From Candidatus Caenarcanum sp. (GTDB lineage Bacteria > Cyanobacteriota > Vampirovibrionia > Gastranaerophilales > UBA9971), in contig DYOT01000011.1 in NCBI GenBank assembly GCA_020720345.1, positions 1 through 18,044 on the forward strand: 18,044 nt of DNA, given 5' to 3'. Positions 6,084-12,806 of the stretch are shown piece after piece (the stretch's first letter is position 1; the number at the start of each line of letters is the position of its first letter). The position numbers were made by a program, and so were the translations under genes. The notes beneath the pieces are model-generated. The model was not told the DNA's origin. It was given only the letters and a program-made list of their open reading frames with translations, and ran no database searches.

Positions 6084-6481
6084 GTGGATTTACTTCCTCC
6101 GGTTTTTCTACATCGTTACATAAAGCACCTCCAGTCTAGCTTTGCTTTTAGAATCTCTTCTTGTTAAATTTTTACACAACTATTTTTTGATATAGCTTCT
6201 GATATAATAAAAACTTTGTTGCATAAAAAATTGCTAAACTAAGGTAAAAATATTAAGTTTTGTTAAAGTTACTATCTTATATGTGTGTTATATTTTAACT
6301 ATGTAAACAAATATTAATTAAGCGTAAAATTAACACTCTTTATATTTACAATATTATCATATTTTCAAGCGACTCGCCTTTTTTTGTTACAAAACTTAAT
6401 ACTTTTTTGTAATTATTTTTATAACAATACGTAACAATCTATTATAGCACTTTTTTAAATGTTACAAATTCTTAAAGTTTA
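6084..6481. other. 398-bp AT-rich intergenic region
   Basis: The stretch lies between two minus-strand genes, the histidine kinase stop and the HEAT start. Next to the HEAT gene it holds the start-stop leader described separately. TTAGAATCTCTTCTTGTTAAA at 6148-6168 resembles one terminal repeat of the two MITE-like elements, with one extra base. GTTACA/TGTAAC motifs recur at about 6387, 6430 and 6461 without forming a clear hairpin. A promoter for the HEAT gene must be here, but I could not pick out a convincing -35/-10 pair. No ORF or RNA gene is recognised. Confidence 0.5.
6116..6132 (-). promoter_or_regulatory. Shine-Dalgarno followed by an ATG-TAA start-stop in the HEAT leader
   Basis: On the minus strand GGAGGTG (6132-6126) is followed after four bases by ATGTAA (6121-6116), a start codon directly followed by a stop. 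A second ATGTAG follows within a few bases. The true start with its own GGAGGA lies about 35 bp further. The strong site upstream of the real one suggests a leader that could load and hold a ribosome. It may also be coincidence in a G-poor region. Confidence 0.35.
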
Positions 6482-8095
6482 TTAGACAGGCAATTCAATA
6501 ATAAATTTAGAACCTTTGTTTAACGTGCTTTCTCCCTTTATTGAGCCCTTATGCTTTTCTATAATCTGATAACATATTGAAAGCCCCAGTCCTGTTCCGA
6601 CCCCGACGCCTTTTGTAGTGAATCCCGGATCGAAAATACGTTCCAGCTGCTCTTCAGCAATTCCCTTCCCTGTATCGGAAATAGTGATAATAATTTTATA
6701 TTCCTGTTTTTCTGTTTTTATTTTTATTGTGCCTTTGTCTTCTATGCTCTGGCAGGCATTTACAAGAATATTCATAAAAACTTGATTAAGCTGGTTTGGA
6801 TAGCATTTTATGGGGGGCATTTCGCAGAATTCTTCTATTATTTGAATTCGCCCTTTTATTTCGTGATTAATCAGCATTAAAGTGCTTTTTATACCCTCAT
6901 GGATATCAGCTTCCTTGTATTCAGATTCGTCAAGGCGGGCAAAGTTTTTTAGCGCCTTTACTATGGAATTCACTCTTTTTACGGCTTCTGAGTTTACTTT
7001 AACTGTTTCTTCAAGTATTTCCATGTAATTATTCATTTCAGGATTATTAAGCCGGCTGATATTAATTTTCTCCAGACATTTTATAAAAATATCATTATTG
7101 CAGTTTATCGAGCCAACGGGTGTGTTGATTTCATGTGCTACACCTGCTACTAATTGTCCTAGAGAAGCCATTTTCTCTGATTGAACAAGGCGAGCCTGCG
7201 CTTCTTTTAATTCTTTTAGAGTTTTTTCAAGGTCAAGTTTCTGTTTTTCAAGCTCTGTAAATAATTTTGCCTGATTAATCGCTGACGCCAATTGAGAGGA
7301 GATGCCTTCAATGAGGTTTATTTCTTCAGCATGCCATTTTTTCACAGAAGAAGCATGAAGAAAGGACAGGACTCCAAAAATTTCATTATGATAAACAACG
7401 GGTGTTTCAAGCTTTAATTTGGTTTCACCTGTGTTATTATCTGTTATTACTGATGTTACGCTTGAAATATCTTTTAAATCAATATCTTTATTATAAAATC
7501 CATTGCTTAGAGCCAGAGTTTCTGTTATTTCTTTTACAACGGTGTGTATAATTTCTTCTATATCAAAGCTTTCCCTTATTTTGCGGGATATTTTGTTGAT
7601 TAGACCTGTTCTTATTGCAAGTGTTTCAGCTTTTTCTTTAAGGTCTGAAAATTCCCTGTTTTCTTTTTCCAGTTTTTCAACCAGCTTTTCATTTTCTTCC
7701 GCAATGCTTTTCAGGGAAATATTATTCAGCTTTTCTGTTATATCAGAAAAAATCAGTATTTTTTTAGCCTGAATCCCGAAGCTTCTTAAATTCAAATTTC
7801 TGTATAAATTACTGTCTGTCTGAAAAAGTGTTTCTGCCCTGAATAAAATGCCGGAGTTAAGAGCTTCCTGAATTGGATTATAGTCAAAAAACCTTTCTTT
7901 ATCGAGAATACAGACATTGAATGAAAAAAAATGTTCTATTTCTTTAATATTTTTTATATTTCCAAATAAATTTTTCCCGCTGTTATTTATATAAGAAATA
8001 TTTTTTTCAGCATCAATCACCAGAAAAAGTTCTTCAGAATTTCTGTAGAGTTCGATAGTTGATTCTATTTGAATATTTTTAAGAGTTTTTGGCAT
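6482..8095 (-). CDS. soluble hybrid-free sensor histidine kinase with PAS and GAF domains
   Basis: The 537-aa protein is a complete histidine kinase without membrane segments. Residues about 12-120 look like a PAS domain (ELFLVIDAEKNISYINNSG), followed by a coiled coil (130-165) and a GAF domain (about 170-280; PVVYHNEIFGVLSFLHAS). A second coiled coil (285-310) leads to the dimerisation box SLGQLVAGVAHEINTPVGSI with phospho-acceptor H321. The ATPase shows the N-box NQVFMNILVNACQSI, the G1 box ISDTGKGI, FDPGFTTKGVGVGTGLGLSI and a closing GSKFIIELP. It would sense a cytoplasmic signal. No response regulator is encoded nearby, so its partner is elsewhere. It starts 24 bp after the SIS-isomerase stop and probably shares its transcript; its own Shine-Dalgarno is weak. 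Confidence 0.95.
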   Translation of the reverse strand: MPKTLKNIQIESTIELYRNSEELFLVIDAEKNISYINNSGKNLFGNIKNIKEIEHFFSFNVCILDKERFFDYNPIQEALNSGILFRAETLFQTDSNLYRNLNLRSFGIQAKKILIFSDITEKLNNISLKSIAEENEKLVEKLEKENREFSDLKEKAETLAIRTGLINKISRKIRESFDIEEIIHTVVKEITETLALSNGFYNKDIDLKDISSVTSVITDNNTGETKLKLETPVVYHNEIFGVLSFLHASSVKKWHAEEINLIEGISSQLASAINQAKLFTELEKQKLDLEKTLKELKEAQARLVQSEKMASLGQLVAGVAHEINTPVGSINCNNDIFIKCLEKINISRLNNPEMNNYMEILEETVKVNSEAVKRVNSIVKALKNFARLDESEYKEADIHEGIKSTLMLINHEIKGRIQIIEEFCEMPPIKCYPNQLNQVFMNILVNACQSIEDKGTIKIKTEKQEYKIIITISDTGKGIAEEQLERIFDPGFTTKGVGVGTGLGLSICYQIIEKHKGSIKGESTLNKGSKFIIELPV

Positions 8096-8119
8096 TTTTT
8101 TGTTAAGTTTAACGACTCT

Positions 8120-8701
8120 TTATTGTAATAACAAATTTAAAATTTTCATTGCAATATGGACATAAACAAGATGCATATCTTCCGATAACTGCATGTCATC
8201 AACGTTTGAGTTAACAGAACATTTTGCTGTTTCCTTGAGTTTCCCTCCTGAGTATCCTGTTATACCGACTGTCAAAGCGTTTTTTGAGTTCGCATATTCA
8301 ATAGCTTTAAGAACATTTTTTGAATTACCGCTGCCGGAAAAGCCTATAACCACGTCGCCTTCCTGAAGAAAGTTTTTTAACTGCTCCACAAAAACTTCAT
8401 CATAGCTTGTGTCGTTAGAATAAGCCAGCATAGTCGGTATATTATCGTTGAGGCAGATAATCTTAAACCTTTTATCCTTGCCAAAGCTTATTCCTTTGTT
8501 TAAGTCGCAGGCAAAATGCGATGCAGTAGCAGCACTTCCGCCATTGCCCATTACAAAAATCTGTTTTTCAGCATGATAAGCATTCAATAAAATTTGCAGG
8601 AATAAATTTATTTCATTTCTGTCTACTTTATTAATGACATTTTGCAAACTGTTTAAATAGCTGTTTATGTCTGTTATATAAGCTGAATTTTCAACCTGCA
8701 T
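8120..8701 (-). CDS. SIS-domain sugar-phosphate isomerase, sedoheptulose-7-P isomerase-like
   Basis: The protein is 193 aa from the ATG at 8701; an upstream TTG at 8755 would add 18 hydrophobic residues not usual for the family. The SIS fold is clear: FVMGNGGSAATASHFACDLNKG, then ICLNDNIPTMLAYSND, EGDVVIGFSGSGNSKNVLKA, and the C-terminal LSEDMHLVYVHIAM with the two conserved histidines. GmhA converts sedoheptulose 7-phosphate to heptose 7-phosphate for lipopolysaccharide. However, the GmhA stretch HFAEEL, which carries a catalytic Glu, reads HFACDL here. This matches a GmhA-like subfamily often found in surface-polysaccharide clusters, so the exact sugar is open. It precedes the histidine kinase and diverges from menG. 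Confidence 0.85.
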   Translation of the reverse strand: MQVENSAYITDINSYLNSLQNVINKVDRNEINLFLQILLNAYHAEKQIFVMGNGGSAATASHFACDLNKGISFGKDKRFKIICLNDNIPTMLAYSNDTSYDEVFVEQLKNFLQEGDVVIGFSGSGNSKNVLKAIEYANSKNALTVGITGYSGGKLKETAKCSVNSNVDDMQLSEDMHLVYVHIAMKILNLLLQ

Positions 8702-8788
8702 AAATACCAACTGTTTGTTCTTGAAAGCACTTTTCCATATAATTAAGATTAACAATATTAAGAGTATTTATCAAGAAAAAAGTGGGAA
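8702..8788. promoter_or_regulatory. divergent promoter region, SIS gene / menG
   Basis: These 87 bp separate two divergent genes and must hold both start regions. They are AT rich. GTGGG five bases before the menG ATG may act as its ribosome binding site. No convincing -35/-10 pair or operator palindrome can be pointed out. Confidence 0.35.
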
Positions 8789-9475
8789 ATGTCAAAAGCT
8801 GAATTTGTTCAAAAAATGTTTGATAAATTGTCGCAGGATTATGATTTTATGAATGATCTAATCAGCTTCGGTCTGCATAAATTAATCAAAAAAAACGCTA
8901 TAAATAATGTACCAATAAAAGCAGGTTTTAAAATTCTTGATGTATGCACGGGAACAGGGGATATCCCATTATTAATAACAGAAAAATTCGGGGATTCGGT
9001 CGATATTATCGGGGTTGATTTTTCTGGAAAAATGCTTGAAATTGCACTAAAAAGGGCAATTAAACACGATAATATTAAATTTATAACTGCTGACGCTTTA
9101 AATCTGCCTTTTGAGGATAAAACTTTTGATGCTGTGTTTATAAGTTTTGGATTGAGAAATCTTGCAGACCTTAAAAAAGGGATTATTGAGCTTAAAAGAG
9201 TTACTAAAGATAACGGCTATCTAATTAATCTTGATATGGGTAAGCCTAAAGGAGTTTTAGGGCATATTCTCAGGTTTTATATGTTTAAGCTGGTAACCTT
9301 TATAGGCAAATTAATTCATGGGAATTCAACCCCTTATAAATATCTTTTTGAATCTGCTCAGGCATTTCCATCGCAGGATGAACTTGTAAGAATTTTTTCT
9401 GATTTCGGCTTTAAAAACGTAAAAAATTATGATTTTGCTTTTGGTGCAATTGCGGAACAAATTTCAACTTTATAA
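8789..9475 (+). CDS. menG: UbiE/MenG-family quinone C-methyltransferase
   Basis: The 228-aa class I SAM methyltransferase matches the UbiE/MenG family along its length. It begins with the family's AEFVQKMFDKLSQDYDFMNDLISFGLHKL. SAM motif I is ILDVCTGTGDIP (about residues 49-60), followed by IIGVDFSGKMLEIA, then the acidic-loop ITADALNLPFEDKTFDAVFISFGLRN (written in parts: ITADALNLPFEDKTF, DAVFISFGLRN). The C-terminus has the usual ...PYKYLFESAQAFPSQDELVRIFSDFGF. In this family the enzyme methylates demethylmenaquinone or related plasto/phylloquinone precursors. Which quinone this cell makes cannot be told from here. It stands alone, with no other quinone gene in view. The gene symbol is by family and could equally be ubiE. 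Confidence 0.88.
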   Translation: MSKAEFVQKMFDKLSQDYDFMNDLISFGLHKLIKKNAINNVPIKAGFKILDVCTGTGDIPLLITEKFGDSVDIIGVDFSGKMLEIALKRAIKHDNIKFITADALNLPFEDKTFDAVFISFGLRNLADLKKGIIELKRVTKDNGYLINLDMGKPKGVLGHILRFYMFKLVTFIGKLIHGNSTPYKYLFESAQAFPSQDELVRIFSDFGFKNVKNYDFAFGAIAEQISTL

Positions 9476-9527
9476 AGAGTATTCCTTTATTGTTAAAAAA
9501 AAAGTATAATTATTTAAATTTAATTTA

Positions 9528-9666
9528 AGAAGTAGTCTTGTTAAAATTATTTGTCATTGCGAGCGACCAACAGGAGCGCGGCAATCCAAGAATCACTGCT
9601 TTTTTGGATTGCTTCGTCGCAAGCTCCTCGCAATGACAATGGCAGGGTTTTAACCAGATGACTTCT
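9528..9666. mobile_element. 139-bp MITE-like element 2 with 19-bp terminal inverted repeats
   Basis: The ends are AGAAGTAGTCTTGTTAAAA (9528-9546) and TTTTAACCAGATGACTTCT (9648-9666), complementary at 15 of 19 positions. They match the ends of element 1 (right ends identical at 17 of 19), while the interiors differ. Element 2 carries the long GTCATTGCGAG palindrome. TA-rich bases flank both ends. It occupies the middle of the menG-porin gap, about 65 bp before the porin start, so it may form part of the porin's 5' leader or hold its promoter. Confidence 0.65.
9552..9638. repeat. long imperfect palindrome of the GTCATTGCGAG type
   Basis: TGTCATTGCGAG (9552-9563) is the exact complement of CTCGCAATGACA (9627-9638), and inside them GCAATCCAA (9581-9589) pairs with TTGGATTGC (9604-9612). 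The whole 87 bp would fold into one long hairpin with an internal bulge. Repeats with this GTCATTGCGAG...GCAATCC core are, as I recall, widespread in many unrelated bacterial genomes. It is nested inside the inverted-repeat element. Confidence 0.8.
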
Positions 9667-9690
9667 AAGAGTTATAGCAGAGTAAAGTAT

Positions 9691-9713
9691 AGAGATAAGA
9701 TAGAGAGATAAGA
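9691..9713 (+). promoter_or_regulatory. direct repeats in the porin leader
   Basis: AGAGATAAGA occurs twice (9691-9700 and 9704-9713) with a 13-bp period, 19 bp before the porin ATG. The region is purine rich and includes the GAGAAG that may serve as ribosome binding site. The repeats could be a binding site or a slipped duplication. Confidence 0.3.
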
Positions 9714-9731
9714 CTTGAAAGAGAAGTGTGA

Positions 9732-11207
9732 ATGAAGAAAAAAATTATTTCGGGGTTGGCGTTAGCATTTGCTTTGTCAGCCGGCACACATGTTTTTGCC
9801 AAAAGCGTATCGCTGGACGAATTGAAAAAATCGACCGCAAGTTATGTTCCTGCGGTAAATGTTACAGCAAAGGATTTTAGCAGCGGGCATTGGGCTTATA
9901 AATCCCTTGAAAATATTACAAAAAAATACGGGCTGATCATAGGTGATGCAGACCAGAAATTTGACGGTTCAAAGCCTCTAACAAGAAACGAAGCGGCTGT
10001 TATACTCGTAAACCTGATAGGAAAAGTTCAACAGGATAAAATAAGTGTTGAAGAATCGGAAAAACTTCAGATAGACATACTTAAAAATGAATTAAGTGAA
10101 GAAATTACCGCTCTTACCGGAAGAGTTGCCACTCTGGAAGGTACTGTAAAAGAACTGAAAGGCGCAGTAAGCAAAGTTCAGGAAAATGACAAAAAAACCT
10201 TTAAAACGGGTTTTGGAGAAGACTTCAAGCTCTCAGGCGGTATGCAGGTTAAGTATAACGGGATTTTAAATAAAGGAGCTGATAACTCTATTGCTTCACC
10301 GAATTTTTCTATTCCAACCCTTGATTTTAGAGTTTCAGGAAAAATGGCTCCACACTTAAATTATACAACCCAGTTTGCTCCAAACAGAACATGGAACAAT
10401 GCTACTACGACGACAGCGACTCCTAGTATTGGTGCAATACTGGCTGATGCTTATGTATCTACCGACATAATTCCTCACCATAACATAATGATTGGACAGT
10501 CAAGGATTCCTGTCGGTATAGAAGGAACATCGTCTCCATATTCATTAAATACTATAGACAGGGCGCAAATTTCCAGAAACTTTAGCGATTACAGGGATAT
10601 GGGCGTTAAAGTTGTCGGAACATGGAAAATGGCAGATTATTATCTTGGAGCATATAACGGCGCAGGTCAGAATTATAAAGATTACAACAATGCAATGGGA
10701 ATTGGCGGAACGCTTATTCTTAAACCCTTATATAAACTTCCTCAGTACGGAAAACTTGAAGTGGGCGGCGGTTTTTACAGACAGGGTAATGGAAGTACAA
10801 CAAACACAGCACTTTCTTCAAAATTCGTAACACAGACTTATGGGCTTAATTTGGGTTATAAGTATAAAAAACATAATTTAAAAAGTGAATTTCTTGTAAG
10901 GGACGGCTATTCAAATGAAGATAGAATTGCTAACGGCATGTTTGTAGAATATATATATGAATTATCAAAAAAATACCAGCTTGTAGCAAAATGTGACGTA
11001 TTTGATCCTTATGCAAACGGTTATGCAGATGATAGGGTTACAAATGCAAGTAAAGAAAAAAAGAGTCTTAATTCAGAATATACTTTAGGGCTTAATTATT
11101 TACCCGCAGGAAATAATATTAAATTCCAGTTTAACGGCGTGTATGTTAACAACAGAAGCTATACTGACAGCTTCAGGCTGATGGCATTATCACAATATGT
11201 CTTCTAG
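9732..11207 (+). CDS. SLH-domain outer-membrane porin, cyanobacterial type
   Basis: The 491-aa precursor starts with a signal peptide (MKKKIISGLALAFALSAG, cut after HVFA near residue 23). Residues about 45-97 form one SLH domain (DFSSGHWAYKSLENITKKYG ... FDGSKPLTRNEAAVILVNL), which in cyanobacterial porins binds peptidoglycan. A coiled coil follows (about 108-150; ITALTGRVATLEGTVKEL). The remainder (about 155-491) shows alternating beta-strand patterns and ends in the terminal aromatic Phe (YVF) that BAM recognises in outer-membrane barrels. Substrate is unknown; relatives transport sugars or inorganic ions including iron. The plus-strand leader contains element 2 and a direct repeat. The stop codon overlaps the start of the flippase gene. 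Confidence 0.93.
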   Translation: MKKKIISGLALAFALSAGTHVFAKSVSLDELKKSTASYVPAVNVTAKDFSSGHWAYKSLENITKKYGLIIGDADQKFDGSKPLTRNEAAVILVNLIGKVQQDKISVEESEKLQIDILKNELSEEITALTGRVATLEGTVKELKGAVSKVQENDKKTFKTGFGEDFKLSGGMQVKYNGILNKGADNSIASPNFSIPTLDFRVSGKMAPHLNYTTQFAPNRTWNNATTTTATPSIGAILADAYVSTDIIPHHNIMIGQSRIPVGIEGTSSPYSLNTIDRAQISRNFSDYRDMGVKVVGTWKMADYYLGAYNGAGQNYKDYNNAMGIGGTLILKPLYKLPQYGKLEVGGGFYRQGNGSTTNTALSSKFVTQTYGLNLGYKYKKHNLKSEFLVRDGYSNEDRIANGMFVEYIYELSKKYQLVAKCDVFDPYANGYADDRVTNASKEKKSLNSEYTLGLNYLPAGNNIKFQFNGVYVNNRSYTDSFRLMALSQYVF

Positions 11208-12801
11208 TCTGGAAACAATAGAAAATCCTGAAAAATCTATAGATAAAGATGCCTCAATATATGAGGAATCTTTATCTAATATCTATAAAGATGCTTTAAA
11301 ATATGCCCCTTCCAAGATAGTTGGAGCAATAGTCAATCTGGCTATGGTTTCGGTGTTTACAAATTTATTGCTTCCAAAAGAATACGGGCTTTATATGGTT
11401 TCAACAGGAGTAATAAGTTTTCTTGCCATTATTTTCTCTGACTGGGTCGGAATTTCTGCTTTAAGATTTTTCAGGGAGCATTTTAAAAAAGATAATGTCG
11501 AACAGTATTTTTCCACTATACTTTTTTTGCTTTTTACAAACCTTTTAATTATGTATTTATTGGGGTTTTTCTTATATAAACCTATGGAAGAGTTTTTTAA
11601 AATTCCTTCTAAATTCCTTTTCATGGTTTTTATACTGCTAATCCCCATAGCAATAAGAGCTTTGCTGTTTCAGGTGTTGAGAGCCCAGATAAAACCTCTT
11701 GCATATACTTTTTTTACTATAATTAACCAGATTTTATCTGTAGGAATTGCAGTTTTCCTGGTTAAACAATTTAATTTAGGCGCTATGGGGCTTTTAGCAG
11801 GCATGAGTTTTTCGATTGTCATTATTGATTTCATAATGCTTTTGCAGACCAGATATACTAGAATGAGTTTGATTTCAAGAAAACTGGCAAAGCCAGATTT
11901 TCCTGAAATCACCGCTCCCACTTCGCATACCGATTTTACAAAAAAGAATTTTTTTCAGGATTTCTTTTTTGGATCGGTCTATCATAAATTGATTGATCAC
12001 GAAAAAGTAAAGTTTGAAATACTTTCCAATATTTATAAATATGGCTGCCCCGTTGCTTTTGCAAGCATTGGAATGTGGCTGATAACACAAAGCAACAGGT
12101 TCATTCTGCAATATTTTAAAGGTTCATACTTCAACGGTCAGCTTGGTGTCGGGTTTAATTTAACTTTTTCTATAATGATGCCGCTGTTTGCAATAATTTC
12201 CATGGCTGCAATACCCAGATTGATTAATAAATATGAAGACGGCAAAGATGTTAGACTTGTTTTTTCAAAACTGACAAAAATTTATTTTCTAATTTTTATG
12301 CCTTTAACTTTTGTTTTATGCATTTATCCCAAAGAAACAGTTTTAATATTTTCAAACAGTAAGTTTGCTGATGCGTATATTTTGATTCCATTTCTTGCTT
12401 TAAGCGCATTTTTTCTTGGGCTTGCAGAAATAACAACAATTCAGTATTATCTCGTAAAAAAAACGTGGATTGATATGTCTATCAGGATTTTTTCTGGAAT
12501 TGCCGGAATAATTTTGAACATATTGCTTATTCCTATATCACCCCTTCTTGGAGTAGGCATAGCAGCTCTTATTTCTAATTTTTTATATTTATTATTAAGC
12601 TTAAACATTAAGATAAAAGACTTAAACTGGGAAATCCCTTATGGCAGCATTCTAAAAAGCGTTATTGTACTGGCTTTTTGCTTTTGTATTTCAATTTTGC
12701 TTAGAAATATTTTATTACCGTCAAACCTGTTTAGTTATTTAATTCATGTTTTAGCTATTTTAGGTGTTTATGCGGTTTTGATAAGAAAATATGGTAAATA
12801 G
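11197..12801 (+). CDS. Wzx-like polysaccharide/lipid-linked oligosaccharide flippase
   Basis: The 534-aa inner-membrane protein belongs to the MOP superfamily (Polysacc_synt/Wzx type). A soluble N-terminal tail of about 35 residues is followed by the first helix with the typical SKIVGAIVNLAMVSVFTNLL and LLPKEYGLYMV. About 12-14 hydrophobic segments follow, with the family's NRFILQYFKG and GQLGVGFNL at the start of the second half. A charged loop of about 50 residues (roughly 225-275) separates the two halves and is longer than usual. These proteins flip undecaprenyl-linked glycans. The ATG overlaps the porin stop by 11 bp (ATGTCTTCTAG), indicating coupling. No strong Shine-Dalgarno is seen. 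The glycan and the glycosyltransferases are not in the window. Confidence 0.88.
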   Translation: MSSSLETIENPEKSIDKDASIYEESLSNIYKDALKYAPSKIVGAIVNLAMVSVFTNLLLPKEYGLYMVSTGVISFLAIIFSDWVGISALRFFREHFKKDNVEQYFSTILFLLFTNLLIMYLLGFFLYKPMEEFFKIPSKFLFMVFILLIPIAIRALLFQVLRAQIKPLAYTFFTIINQILSVGIAVFLVKQFNLGAMGLLAGMSFSIVIIDFIMLLQTRYTRMSLISRKLAKPDFPEITAPTSHTDFTKKNFFQDFFFGSVYHKLIDHEKVKFEILSNIYKYGCPVAFASIGMWLITQSNRFILQYFKGSYFNGQLGVGFNLTFSIMMPLFAIISMAAIPRLINKYEDGKDVRLVFSKLTKIYFLIFMPLTFVLCIYPKETVLIFSNSKFADAYILIPFLALSAFFLGLAEITTIQYYLVKKTWIDMSIRIFSGIAGIILNILLIPISPLLGVGIAALISNFLYLLLSLNIKIKDLNWEIPYGSILKSVIVLAFCFCISILLRNILLPSNLFSYLIHVLAILGVYAVLIRKYGK

Positions 12802-12806
12802 AGCGT

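Noticed and set aside
8120..8755. Longer SIS protein starting at TTG 8755
   Set aside because: The extra 18 residues are not usual for the family, and the ATG at 8701 gives the standard length.
11391..12111. Three minus-strand ORFs within the flippase gene
   Set aside because: They are antisense shadows of a membrane protein; their composition is not protein-like.
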